From NCBI RefSeq assembly GCF_048544455.1, contig NC_133529.1:43315456-43379455 (forward strand): 64,000 bases of DNA, given 5' to 3'. Positions 45,835 to 57,000 of the stretch are shown piece by piece (position 1 is the stretch's first letter; each line of letters opens with the position of its first letter). Below the pieces are notes generated by a model, which worked only from the letters and a program-made list of their open reading frames with translations, had not been told where the DNA came from and made no database searches. The stretch is from Silene latifolia (taxonomy: Eukaryota > Streptophyta > Magnoliopsida > Caryophyllales > Caryophyllaceae). The position numbers and the translations under genes were made by a program.

Positions 45835-45937
45835 ATCCGAGCGTCTCACCTCTCGGGACGCCCGTCCAGAAACTCCACAATCCGAGCGTCCAAGCTGTCA
45901 GGCCGCTCGTCCAACACCTATACAATCCGCTCGTCCC
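45835..45937 (+). repeat. Second CGAGCG/CGCTCG motif cluster, in the Athila LTR
   Basis: ATCCGAGCGTC at 45835 and about 45880, a GGACGCCCGTCC variant at 45856, GGCCGCTCGTCC at 45901 and AATCCGCTCGTCCC at 45924. These are the same words and the same alternation of orientation as in the leader at 41161-41520, so the LTR and internal leader share a repeated structural motif. Confidence 0.85.
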
Positions 45938-46855
45938 GACCTTCTGGAGGCTTGGATTGTCCTCCAGAGCAACACTTCCTCTTCCTTCTCCATTCGAGAT
46001 GCGCATATTTTTGAAAGACTAGCTAAAAGGAGACCCGCATCTTTTCTTGAGAGGAGCGATTCCTCAAGGACTTAATCGTTATTTAAGCCCTTAGTAACCC
46101 TAATTTGTGCACCTAATCCCCACTTTAAATACCCCATTAGTTTAACTAGATTAGCATGTTCTTATTATCAATCTTTAGTGTAGTTTATATTATTCTAATC
46201 TCTCTTTAATCTTATAATCAACTTCTAATCAAGTATTAATACAAATCTCATTTCCTTAATTTCTCTATTGTTCATCTTTTATTTTAGGTAATTGAAGATT
46301 ATTTGGGTTTATTGGGAGATTGACAACCTTCCATCAATCATCAAGTACTTCTATTATTCTTTGCATTATTATTTTGGAATCATCATTAGGTATAATTCTC
46401 TTAATCCCTTTTTAATTATTGTTAATCATCTTCATTTATTCATCATGTTTTGCTTTGTTAATATGATTGACAACCTTGTTAACATGTTAAACTTGATAAT
46501 GAGTGAGTAGTTTCCTTAACTAGGGTTAATGGGGAATTAGGGGAAACCAACATGGGAGATGATTCATGCTTAATTTAATATGTTCACATAATTTATTTGC
46601 TTGCTTGTTGTGATCTCAACTTATGCACATGTTATGTTTGATGAAATGCGAGCCTATGGATCCTTGCATTTTTTTACCCATCACTTACCTTTTCAATGAG
46701 ACTTGTAAGACATAAACCAACTCGAGTCTCATTAGACCATGCATATAGTTGAGTAGGGAGGATTAAATCGACTTGTAGGTGTTGTACAATCTAATCGATT
46801 TGGCTCCGGGACCCAAACCTTCCTAGGATTGTAAGATATAAACCAACTCGATCCT

Positions 46856-46868
46856 ATCACAACAATAA
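46856..46868. repeat. Target-site duplication ATCACAACAATAA (left) of the antisense LINE
   Basis: A 13-bp exact match at 46856-46868 and 51774-51786, flanking the LINE. Length and sequence fit LINE insertion. Confidence 0.93.
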
Positions 46869-47064
46869 ATTTTTTTTTGGTGGAATGTTAGTATATATTA
46901 TTTCTCAATGTCCAAATGGACAACCATTTACATTAACCATCTCTATATGTGATCACTTTTGTGTACTACTATATACAATTTCAAAAAAATAACGACTCTT
47001 ACTTAAGACCTTTCTCATAAGACCATAAGCTATCAGACTGTTTTATGTCCCCTTGATATATCCC

Positions 47065-47960
47065 CTAAAGTCGCCTCCTGCAATCCTCTTTAACTCTTTG
47101 TACAAGATGCACAGGATGCATCACATACCCATCTATCCTGCAAGTGTTTCTAGCAATCCAAATCCAGTAGACAGTCCCTACTGCAGCCGCCATAATAATC
47201 TGCCTAATCAACATAGACTGACCATGTTTCTTTGCAATTGTAACACAGTCAGCAAGATCACTTTTGGTAATATGTAGCCAATCAGCAACCAGTTGGTGAC
47301 ATTTCAGAGCATAGACACAATCAGAAAACAGGTGAGAATGTGACTCAGGTGCTGCACCACATAGAAAACACTCAGTAGACACCTCCATACCCATCTTGAC
47401 TAATCTATCAAGTGTAAGAAGTCTCTACTGTTGCTGTAACCACACAGTAAAACACCATTTAGGAACATTATATCTATTCCAGACCACAAAAAACCATTAA
47501 ACCTTTAGCAAATGCTCCTGTCTCAACCAGTCATAGCCAGCAGCAATTATGTAACGATCATCACCACACCAATTACCCTGAGCATAGCCTAGTTTATAAA
47601 CATTCTTCACATCACAGATTTTTCTCCAAGCCCATGAGCTAGAAGAAGTAGGTTCATAAAGCATCCAGTCCGTACCCTTCAGATAAATATTATCAACCCA
47701 GCCACCAGACAAGTTCGCCAATTGCCGCAATGTTCCACTGTTTGCTATCAATCAAGCCAAGCCCTCCATGCTTCTTAGAGTTACACAACACATTCCAACT
47801 AACCAAGGGGGCCTTAGAGTACTTATCACTTCCTTCCCACAGAAAATTCCAACAAAGAGCCTGGATCCTATCCATCACTCCAATAGGCAGAACAAAAATC
47901 TGGGACCAATAAGTATGAATCGTGGACAGGACAGATTTAACCAAAGTGAGACGGTCAGTG
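47065..47960 (-). pseudogene. LINE ORF2 C-terminal part (RT end and zf-RVT)
   Basis: Fragments in shifting frames. 47944-47693 holds the end of the RT region (YWSQIFVLPIGVMDRIQALC, then APLVSWNVLCNSKKHGGLG). 47751-47497 holds SSSSWAWRKICDVK. 47394-47065 has the zinc finger CFLCGAAPESHSHLFSDC and a Trp-rich tail (VYWIWIARNTCRIDGY). Collinear with 34570-35540 of the other LINE. Confidence 0.8.
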
Positions 47961-47980
47961 TAAGAAATTTTCCTACTATT

Positions 47981-48600
47981 TCATCCTCTAATTCTACTAA
48001 TCATCCTATCCACCAAGATATTGCAATCACTCTTAGTTAGCCTCTTATGTGATATATTCACACCCAAGTATTTAAAAGGCAGCCTACCCTGCTTAAAACT
48101 AGTCCCCTTGAGCACCTGATGAACCATAGCAGGTTGCATACCATTGGAATAAAAGTCAGACTTTTCATTGTTGATACACAAACCAGAAGCAGTGGAGAAC
48201 CTTTTAAACAACTCCATTATAATGCAAATAGATTTCACCTCATCCTTACAAAAAAGAAGTAAATCATCAGCAAACATAAGATGATTCAACCTCAAACTCT
48301 TGCAGAGAGGATGAAACTTAAACCCAGGCAGCCCACTTCCCATAGTCAGAAGTCTACTTATATATTCCATACACAAAGTAAAGAGCAGAGGAGAGATTGG
48401 TTCCTCCTGTCTTAAACCTCGTTTCCCATGGAAGAATCCATAATTCTGACCATTCAACCCAATGGAGTAAGAAGTAGTACTCACACATTGCATGACAAGC
48501 TTAATAAACTGAGGGAAATGAAGAGCATCTAACATACTAGCAACAAAGTCCCACTCTATAGAATCATAGGCCTTCCTAAGACCACCTTCATTAAACATCT
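47981..48600 (-). pseudogene. LINE ORF2 reverse transcriptase core
   Basis: An open frame of 205 codons containing KAYDSIEWDFV, GFFHGKRGLRQEEPISPLLF (usually QGDP, here QEEP) and the catalytic FADD (48263-48274 on the plus strand coordinates), then LSHKRLTKSDC-like thumb residues. Upstream RT motifs lie in 48600-49020 in broken frames. The Gly-Asp to Glu-Glu change is at a strongly conserved site and would likely weaken activity. Confidence 0.85.
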
Positions 48601-49545
48601 AGGGGAAGCACTTTTCCTCTCATACAATCTCACAAGATCCTAACTAATCAAAATATTCCCCAAAATACTTCTCCCCTTAATGAAAGCACATTGCGCAGGA
48701 TTGATAATTTGAGGGAGGCACCCACTGAGCCTATTACAAAGCAACTTTGAGATCACTTTGTAAATAGTATTACAGCAAGCTATAGGTCGAAAGTCTTGCA
48801 CAGTTTTGGGATTATCATTTTAGGAACAGGCACAATATTAGTGCTATTAATTTGCTTCAACAACTTACCATGAATAAAAAATCTTTTATAGCTGCACATA
48901 AATCCCCATGAATTGTCTCCCAACTGGCCTTATAAAAGCAACTAGTATACCCATCTTGTCCAGGGCTCTTGTCATTGGGTATAGAAAATATAACCTTCCT
49001 GATTTCCTCCTCAGTTGGTAGACTGCATAAACCAGGCCACTCACTCTCATCCGGAGTAGCACCTTGAGTTACTATACTTTTATAAAAGGCAGAAGTAGGA
49101 GCACTAGACCCAAGCAGGGTCTCATAATATTCAAGGAAAGCCTACAATATATCATCAGGATCTCTACAATCTATCCCACTCATACTCTCAATTTGTAGAA
49201 CTTTATTATGCATCTGTCTCTATTGAATGGCTTGATGGAACATAGCTGAGTTAGTATCCCCTTCTCTAGCCCAGGCACACTTAGCTTTCTATTGAAGATA
49301 ATCAGACCTAGACACCTCCAGCAACTGATAAGACTCCCTTAACTGTTTTTTCCTTGTCCATCAGTATAACATTTGTAGGATCTTTCTGCAGTTGCAACTG
49401 ACAGTCAATCAACAGATTGAAAGCCACATCAGCATTACGTTCAATATCATAGAAAAGACTCCTATTTAAGCTCCTCAGGAAGGGCTTGAGCATCTTAAGA
49501 TTCCTAGCCATAATGTACATATATAGAAGTCCCACTAACCTGCAT
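48601..49545 (-). pseudogene. LINE ORF2 middle segment, broken
   Basis: Between endonuclease and RT core. No frame is open beyond 75 codons (49535-49308). Short recognisable islands are the SPGQDGYTSCFYK-like block near 48950 and the RPIACCNTIYKV-like block near 48760, on the minus strand. Corresponds to 32880-33900 of the other LINE. Confidence 0.65.
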
Positions 49546-50337
49546 TTACCAATTCTTCTTCACCAGCTCTCCAAACTCCTCAACCCTGGACCACATGTTA
49601 AAGAACTTAAAAGATCTCTTCCTCCCTTTGAAACTCTCACCATATGAAACAATGCAAGGACAGTAATCAAATGTACCCTCGGGCTGATAATGTGCCATCC
49701 AATCAGACCAAGAAGTCAACCAATCACTATTAACCAACACCCTATCAATCATGCTAAAAATTCTAGTTTCACTAGGTTGTTTATTATTCCAAGTAAAGAA
49801 TGCACCAGTAGTTTTCATATCCTGTAGATCACTCCTAGCCACAGTAGACTGAAATGGAAGCATTTCCTCATCACTAACAGCTTTACCTAATCTTTCATTG
49901 GCATACAAGACATTATTAAAATCTCCTAGAACAATCCAAGGTCCATTACCACTAAGCCTATCAAGAGCATTCCACAATGGCACCCTTTGCTCAATCTTAT
50001 TAAAAGCATAAACAAAAGTAGCAAGAAAGACAGCCCCATTCTGAACCATTCTAACTCTAGTATGTATATACTGCTCAGACATCTCACTTACATCAACAAC
50101 CACACTATTACCTTTCCATAGAATCCAAATCCTTCCTCCTGGATGCTCACTGGTATTAGTAACATAATTCAAACCATAACAAACATTACTAGCTACAGTA
50201 TTTAGAGAACTAGGTTTAACCCTAGTCTCTAGGAGCCCAAACAAGTCCACATCATTTTGATGCAAGAACCACTTCAGATTTTTTTGTTTATTAACATTGT
50301 TCAGGCCCTTTACATTCCAAACACCTAACTTAATCAT
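49546..50337 (-). pseudogene. LINE ORF2 endonuclease domain
   Basis: The start is taken at ATG 50337 (MIKLGVWNVKGLNN) inside a longer open frame beginning at 50400. AP-endonuclease signatures: WNVKGLNN, LFGLLETRVK, YAFNKIEQRVPLW, WIVLGDFNNVL, and FTWNNKQPSETRIFSMIDRVL. The domain would nick target DNA. It ends at a stop (49546) just before the region of homology to the other LINE's 32890. Usually the ORF continues to RT; here stops intervene. Confidence 0.85.
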
Positions 50338-50359
50338 TGGGAGAGGCACTCCCCCCTCC

Positions 50360-51715
50360 CCTTCCGTTATCAACCATTTCAGTGGAATCAGACGCCACAT
50401 CCATTTTTACATTAAACTTAACATTAAATGCCCCTTGCCTACCATCCACCACTCTAGTCTCTTGCCTGGTCATCTTGGTAATCACCTTTGCAGGAGTATA
50501 TATTGGTCCAAGGCTAGGAGCAGGAGTAACAGTAGGAGTTGCAATAACTGCAGAAGCAGCATTCCCACTACCAGTAGAAGATTGAGTAGGTATAGAAACC
50601 CTAGCCAGAGGAGGAAACTCCACAGGATCAGCAGTGCTAGCCCCTACTACTTTAGGTCTCCAAACTTGTTTAATTGGTGGAGCTCCAACAGGCCTTCTTC
50701 CTCCAATTTCTTTCCTGCGACAGTTACTAGTTTAATGCCCAATACCCTTACATTTCTGGCAAGTAATTGGAAGCCAGTCGTATTCCACTGCCACTCTCAC
50801 TTCTGACCCTAACTCATCCTCAAACATAATCTGAGTTACAAACTGCTGATCAATCTCCACCTCAACCATAATGCGAGCAAAGCCTAGGAGAGATTTCTCA
50901 AGAGTAGAGTCATCAATTCTGATAAAACATCCAACTAAGCCAGCCAGATTTTCCAGACATTTAGCACCCCAAAACTTAAGATCTAAACCTACTAACTTGA
51001 CCCAAATAGGAACCTTCTTAACATAAATTTTGGAAATCCTGACAGAGGGATCCCAAGGCTTCAGAATAATAGGTTTTCCATCAAAGGTAAACATTCCATT
51101 AGCAAGGACCAACTTATGATGCTCAAGTTTAGCAAACCTTACCACAAATAATCCATTCAGCAAGAAGGAAATCTGTGAAATCTCATAAGCAGCTCAGATT
51201 CGACGCAGAAAAGCTTCAATGACATCCCGAGGCAGATTAGCACCCATACATAGCCATAGATTGCTAACTTCCAATATTCGATCTCCTCCTTAACATCATC
51301 AACCGTTAGCTTAAGCCGAGGAGAAGAACATTCAACAGCCTCATTCTCTTCTTCTGCAATTGGAGCCAACCTGGTACTAGAGGACACACCCCCCTTCCGT
51401 TTAGGTGACACCTCTCGCCAATCATTCGGATCATCTGATAACACTAATCCCTCCACCAACACAGTCTCTCCAGCCGCCTGCACCAAATTATCCACTTGTT
51501 GTTTAGCAGCATCCCTTTCTTCTTAAATCGTAACCTATTGATTTTTTTGTTAAAGTTATTGTAGAATTTTTATTGTTACTAGAAATAATTGGAGTACGAT
51601 TACTAGATTTATTAGTACTATTATTGTTGTTACTACTTGATGAATTATTATTTTTATTGGAATTTTTAGTTGAATTAGCAGCAAGATGATGAATAGTAGT
51701 ATTCTTCTTCGCCAT
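50360..51715 (-). pseudogene. LINE ORF1 (low-complexity N-terminus, DUF4283, zinc knuckle), frameshifted
   Basis: ATG 51715 starts an Asn/Ser-rich leader (51715-51503). A frame change leads to 51495-51157 (DDVKEEIEYWKLAIYG, the start of DUF4283), then another to 51163-50732 (WVKLVGLDLKFWGAKCLENLAG; a degraded knuckle CQKCKGIGH). The tail lies in 50623-50330. The knuckle's second half is lost at a stop near 50730. It shows where the 31.2-kb LINE was truncated: that copy starts inside the EEIEYW-like segment. Confidence 0.8.
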
Positions 51716-52140
51716 TGCGCAGAAACTGTAACCTAAAATTCAGAGAATTTTCTCTCTCATCATTCGCCTTTTTATCACAACAATAATTGCTTGCTTATAA
51801 TTTGAGAATATGTTTTTATGATCAATTCTCATGAATCCCCTATAAACCCATGACACCCTAGTGCTTTTAATCAATTGTTTACATCTCATTTTAGTCATCT
51901 TGTTTGTTTACTTTTATTGTTATTTAGTTTAGTGATCTTATTATCTCAACCCAAATTATGACACCCCTAGACACCACTACTTGCAATCAAAAATCCTACA
52001 TCAATACCCGTCCCTTGGGATCCGACCTTTACTTGCCTCTTTACTAGTAGTAGAGTTGTTTGTGAAGTTATAAATATTGTTTTGGTCTAGGTGCTCCTAA
52101 CGACAAGTAACCGAAATCTAAGCTCAAAGCGGACCGACCA

Positions 52141-52680
52141 GGAATCCACCTTGGATTGTTCACACCTCATTTCTCCAGCTGAAGATGAGTTCAATGCACT
52201 CGAAAATAAGGAGAGTTATTCCACCATCTCCCCTACTATCGCTGATTTTGTCGCATGGGCAAAGGGTGTAAGTAGACAAGTTTCAGAGCTAGAAGCTACA
52301 GTGGCATCCTTACGCAATCCAAGCACTATACCTAGGGGAGACATGCCAGTGGTTGCAATCTTATCTCAAGGATCCACAATTCAAGAAGTGATCACAGTGA
52401 CCGACAATCTAGTCGAGCAAATAATCAACCTAGAGGCTGAAATCATAAGCGTGAGAGAGCTCTGCATCGTCAATGGATTATGGGCGGATGACGATGAAGA
52501 TGTTTACCTTAAAGAACATCCTCTACTCAAGGCTCGTGAAGATCAAGATGTAGACCACCTTACTCGCTCATGACGTCCATGTCAAAATATCACTCTATGA
52601 TAAACGAGTGGTCTAGATGCTAATGGTCCAACTACTAACACCAATGTCATCACACCAAATGATGGCAAAGATACATCTGC
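52141..52680 (+). pseudogene. Tat copy B gag C-terminal part
   Basis: An open frame to 52573 (it enters from the Athila LTR, so its first codons are not Tat). Contains a coiled-coil-like stretch (SRQVSELEATVASLRN) and a predicted helix (NLVEQIINLEAEIISVREL), followed by an acidic segment. A stop at 52571 is followed by DANGPTTNTNVITPNDG-like residues in a shifted frame. There is no zinc knuckle. It is gag by position and by matching copy A; the function is not otherwise established. Confidence 0.55.
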
Positions 52681-52690
52681 TGACCATTTA

Positions 52691-53242
52691 TTGAAAAAAC
52701 TTCAAAAGACAAAGGCTGATCTTTCAGTCTGGCAACTAGTTGCAAGTTCATTTCCTAATCCCCAGGCTTTACTGCAAGCATTGGCTAAATTGAACGTAGA
52801 ACACGATTCTACACCCAATGACATCGTCAACCTAGTCTTCCAAGACTCAGTCAAGCTAAGTAACCTAGTTACTTTCTCAGATGAGGACCTGCCTCCCTTT
52901 GGCATCACTCATAACCTCGCTCTATACATCATAGTCACATGTTTGAAGAAAAATATAGCAATGACTTTGGTGGATGATGGCTCCGCGGTCAATGTCATAC
53001 AACTAAAGACAGCATACAAGTTAGGCATGAAAGAATCAGACTGGACTCCTACTAACCAAGGCGTTCAGGCATACGATGGAACGCGACGGAAAGTAGTGGG
53101 GCTAATTAACCCTACTGTGGCCACTGGGCCATTCGAGCTAAAGGTTAATTTTCAGATAGTGGATATCGAGGAATCTTTCAATATACTTCTAGGTAGGCCC
53201 TGGATTCATGCTTCAAAAGCAGTGATATCCACCATGCACTAA
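52691..53242 (+). pseudogene. Tat copy B protease
   Basis: A retropepsin-like domain of the Tat/Ogre type. The catalytic loop reads LVDDGSAVNVI at about 52968-53000 (DDGS in place of the DTGA/DSGA of other gypsy proteases) and the closing block is ILLGRPWIHASKAVIST at about 53185-53235. The sequence of 183 codons is open. An N-terminal Leu-rich helix precedes it. A stop at 53240-53242 separates it from the linker. It would process the polyprotein. Confidence 0.75.
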
Positions 53243-54442
53243 AAGATCAAGATCCCTCTAGATGGAAAGGTAGCAACGATCACTTCGTCACCTATTATGG
53301 CCGTAGTAGAGAAAATGTCAAGCAACCAAGTAGTTACAGATCCAGTGCATGAGCTTGGAGGATTTCAAATCATAAACCTTATAGAGAGCGAGCTGGCTCC
53401 CTTGTACTTCAACCCATACTCCAACTTAGTGGTCAACCATATACTCAAATCCCAGGGATACTTTCCAGGAATGCCACTAAAACCTATCAGAGAGAGTACC
53501 TTTACACCTTTTACGGAAGGTAACTCCCAAAAGATACCACTAGGCTTGGGATACAAGCCTACGAAGGCCTAAACCTTCGAAATGCTTACTCAAGTTCAGA
53601 ATCGTAAAAGTAAGGGAGTCCAAATGCAACCCTATCTCCCTACACTAAATGTGTACTTCGTCGGAGAAGGGGATTGTGAATATTTTCATGGATTTCCCGA
53701 ACCTTGGTGGTATATAGGCAATCAACTAGCTGGAATTGAGGTCTTCCACAATTACTACTTCCTTCCTCCAGAAACGGTTCCTACCGTCAAAACTCGTCAG
53801 ACACCTTGTCTAGACGAACAAGCTGTTACCCTTATATTTGGAGAGTATCGTTTCGTTAAGGCAGCACAGGATGAGATCATTACCATGATACTTCAAGATG
53901 ACCATTTTAACCCTATAACATTGATCACTGACACCAGCACCAATCAGCAGAAAGGATGGAGAAAGTCGATCAAGTGGACTAACAATCAAGGAAAACTCTT
54001 CAAGGTTACTACTGGGGAATGAGAGATGTTCAAAGGAGAACCCGAAGACGATAAATTCGATTCAGAGTCGGAATCAGAGTTGGAATCGGAATCTAAGTCT
54101 ACAGAAGTCGCTAGAGAGTCTCCTCCTATCCTCACTTCCCACCCTTTTGTTTCTCCTAGCATAGTATCGCCTAGTAACAGTAGCTTAAGGAATGTCTCAG
54201 CAACTGTCCCTCTACCGCCACTGACTACTGCGCAGATGGCTTCTTTGTTTCAGCTATTTTCAAACATTAATAAGAATAAATCTGATTCTGCTTACTCCTT
54301 GTGTTATTCTGAATGCAATTCTGTTTACGATGATAATGAGGATGGTCCTGACCCGGACTAAATCGAATTACCTCCCTATATAATTAAAGAAATACTAGAA
54401 GAGGGGGAATGGGCACCAGTTATAGAAAACACCGAACCTATC
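53243..54442 (+). pseudogene. Tat copy B linker region between protease and RT
   Basis: Frames 53297-53572, 53582-54022 and 54026-54361 follow one another, separated by single stops or short shifts. Recognisable blocks are IPLGLGYKPTK (ending 53565), YFHGFPEPWWYIGNQLAG and a Ser/Glu-rich low-complexity segment (54050-54110). The stop at 54020-54022 (TGA, possibly from GGA or CGA) is followed in another phase by EMFKGE. Then EEGEWAPVIENTEP leads up to the insertion of copia B. Role unknown. Confidence 0.6.
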
Positions 54443-55689
54443 TGAAGGAAATGTAGATTCATATACATATTAACATACTCATATATGTCTAAAATAATTT
54501 GTCATAAAATTAAAACGGATTTTATGCATGCAAACAATAATATAAAAGAAGAGAAATAATGTCCTTACATTGTTGATTTCGGATTTAAGGGCACAAAAGA
54601 GATCACCTTTCTCTTTTGATCTTGAGCTTTTCCTTATGGATGAACAAGATCTAAGTATAAGATCTCTCCCTAAGCTTTATACCCAAGGCTTCTCTTAATT
54701 TGATTAATATTACAAATACTAGTATAATATTAATCAAGGTAGAAAATTGAACCAAAACTTTTATAAAACACTTATATGTTTCGGTTTTTAAGAGAGAAGA
54801 AGAGAGGATTTTTCTTCTCACTAGAACTTGTATTTGGATGAGTAAATTTAGAATGAATAATAATACACTACTTTTAGTATATTATTAGGTAAAATTATAG
54901 AGAAAACGATGATCATTTTTCTTCCCCAAAACCGTGTAAGAGGAGCCTTTAGGGTGAGCCAATGCATGCAAGTGTTGTTCTTTACAATACATAATAGGCT
55001 TGCATGGCTAGGAAATAAGGTAATCATTGTGTTTACCATTATCTTAATCAAACACAATATTAGCCTATTTCTTCCCTAATTTCGGCAATGGATAATATAG
55101 AGTCCATATTATTTTTGTCAATTTGTCAATATGTCACATGTCATATGTGACATAAATTTGTTATGTAATTTTTAACATATTAAAAATCAACGTATTAATA
55201 AAATACGTCACATACAAATATCGACTTAGTAATATCATAATTACTTGTACCAAAAATTTTACCAATTTATAAATCACAACTGATTGTATTTATAACAATT
55301 CATTCAATTTAATTGTTACTTTAAACAATTATTTCATCCGAGTAATGATAAGATCGTATCTTATTTAATCACATTTCAATATGATACGTAAATTTTACTT
55401 CCAAAATCGTCCGTCAATTTTCAAATAATTTAATTAACTCGTAACGTTATACGATTAATTAAATAATCAATTAAGAGTGTTGCCCTATAGGTATGACCTA
55501 GGGGGGTCAATCGATCACCACCGTCACACGACAAAGTAATGTCAAACTCTAGTCGACCAATCATTACCGATATATATTGACCGATTGACAATAACAAAAT
55601 TACTTCCCAATTGTATTCTTTAAAATGAGATTTAATAATGATATTTAAATCATGTGATCGCACTATTGTTGAGGACACATTTCCCAACA
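54443..55689 (-). repeat. Copia B 3' LTR (left on this strand)
   Basis: 1247 bp; plus strand TGAAGGAAATG at the left and CCCAACA at the right end. Nearly identical to 62230-63486 except for a 14-bp region at about 55345-55360 and small indels near 55500. Confidence 0.92.
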
Positions 55690-56455
55690 ATCTCCCACTT
55701 GTCCTCGACAAGTGTGCGTCACCAATTCTCTTGTCCTATTACTATCTCCCACTCAATGCAAGGTGTCTTTCAGGTCGTACTTGCAAGTGATCATATCGAG
55801 AGTGGTTTCCTCGATCTGGAGAATAACTGATTGACCGGACTTATCTATCATAGATACTTTCCGAGCGTGGCCACGCATTTCCAGTTCATTACTCCTCGAG
55901 TGGCCCTGAGATATTGTTATAACCCTGACAAGGGGTGGACAATTCCTATTGCACTCATTCCCTTCGACTAGCCACAGCCATCATAACCCAAAATATGCCC
56001 ATTTGACCCCATTTACGAAGGTCGTAGTAACACAAATCAAAGTTAATCGAAAACTGTGCCATCTTAGGTGAACAGTCTTTAGTCAAAAGAATCGACTCAT
56101 TAGAATACTATAGTAGCTCTCGCCACGACCAGGCTATATAAATTTGCCAGAACTCTATAAGCGGTCATTAGGCCCGACAAAATGTTCCTAACTTGATGCC
56201 TATGTGATCGACTAGTCATCTCACATGACTCTATGGCACTTGAACTTGCCATCAATCGCCTCACACTCTAGTCACTTCGAGACGTCACCTCATACAAGTG
56301 ACTATGGGCAAATACTATGTTAATCCGTGTTCACTTTAACGGGGTTCAATTGTCTCTACAACCCGTATGGATGTAACAAAGTATAATATTAAAGATAAAA
56401 GACAAATGTGATTATGAACATGAACAAAATCAACACTTTTATTTCATTTCAAAAT

Positions 56456-57000
56456 CTAACAGAAATTTGGTACACGTTTAAGTCCCATGGACGTAACATG
56501 CCCATCATGCTTAGCCTGCGATAAAGGCTTGGTGAGCGGATCGGCTATGTTGTCATCCGTCCCAACCTTACAAATCGCAATTTCCTTTCTTTCAATGAAA
56601 TCTCTTATTACATGATACTTTCTAAGTACATGTCTAGATCTATTACTAGACTTTGGCTCCTTAGCTTGGAAGATCGTCCCACTATTATCGCAATAGAGAG
56701 TGATGGGATCATTGGCGGTAGGTACTACTTTTAGACCTTCCGTGAATTGCTTGATCCACATAGCTTCCTTAGCTTCGATCTGCTATGTACTCAGCCTCCG
56801 TTGTCGAATCGCGATTCTGACTTCCTTGAAGCTTCTCCCTAACGGCACCACCATTGAGCATGAAAACAAAAACTTGTGATTTCATGTCATCTCTATCTGT
56901 TTGAAAACTTGAGTCCGTGTATCCAATAACACGCAACTCAGTGTCTCCTCCAAACACAAGGATAGAATCCTTAGTTCTTCTCAAGTACTTAAGGATGTTC
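56456..57000 (-). pseudogene. Copia B RNase H and C-terminus
   Basis: Contains IGYTDSSFQTDRDDMKSQ (catalytic Asp at the start of RNase H), STTEAEYIADRS with a frame break at about 56770, then LYCDNSGTIFQAKEPKSSNRS, HVLRKYHVIRDFIERKEIAI, and DPLTKPLSQAKHDGHV to the end at 56456. This is a typical copia C-terminus: QSTVADSTTEAEY-, CDN- and DPLTKPL-type motifs. Confidence 0.85.

Larger units (their letters stand above)
46869..51773 (-). mobile_element. Antisense LINE (L1 type) in the Athila 3' LTR, full length but decayed
   Basis: Lies on the minus strand, with its 3' poly(A) seen as a T-run at about 46870-46878 and its 5' end at 51773. It includes the ORF1 start that is missing from the other LINE. 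Coding: ORF1 (about 51715-50360), ORF2 endonuclease (50337-49546), RT (48598-47981) and zinc-finger end (47394-47065). Many stops and shifts, so it is older than the 31-35.6 kb LINE. Confidence 0.9.
14772..52140 (+). mobile_element. Athila-lineage Ty3/gypsy element without pol, carrying two nested insertions
   Basis: Bounded by a truncated 5' LTR (14772-15486) and a 3' LTR (45495-52140, interrupted by a LINE). The PBS at 15491 matches tRNA-Asp, as in Athila elements. The coding order is gag, protease, then after a leader a second ORF of the Athila ORF1/env-position type. Removing the Tekay insertion and one TSD copy leaves about 7.6 kb of internal sequence, with no RT, RNase H or integrase. 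The 3' end (52140) abuts Tat copy B directly. The left target duplication is lost with the 5' end of the LTR. Confidence 0.85.
45495..52140 (+). repeat. Athila 3' LTR, interrupted by an antisense LINE
   Basis: LTR sequence at 45495-46868 and 51787-52140 plus one 13-bp target copy; without the LINE it is about 1.73 kb. It begins TGATGTGATCA, ends ACCGACCA and abuts Tat copy B. The part matching the truncated 5' LTR begins at about 46508. Contains the second CGAGCG/CGCTCG cluster at 45835-45937. Confidence 0.88.
52141..54442 (+). mobile_element. Tat/Ogre-lineage gypsy element, copy B, left part
   Basis: Begins directly at the Athila LTR end (52140/52141) and continues beyond the copia insertion (54443-63486) at 63487. 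Contains the end of gag, protease, linker and RT start, collinear with copy A at 950-3470. It is better preserved, with open frames up to about 180 codons. The window ends inside RT at 64000. The 5' portion and LTRs are not seen. Confidence 0.85.

Noticed and set aside
50297-50806. 169-codon plus-strand frame over the antisense LINE
   Set aside because: Shadow of LINE ORF1/ORF2 on the other strand; no domain of its own.
53297-54361. A host gene with Ser/Glu-rich protein
   Set aside because: Collinear with copy A between protease and RT; it is the Tat linker.
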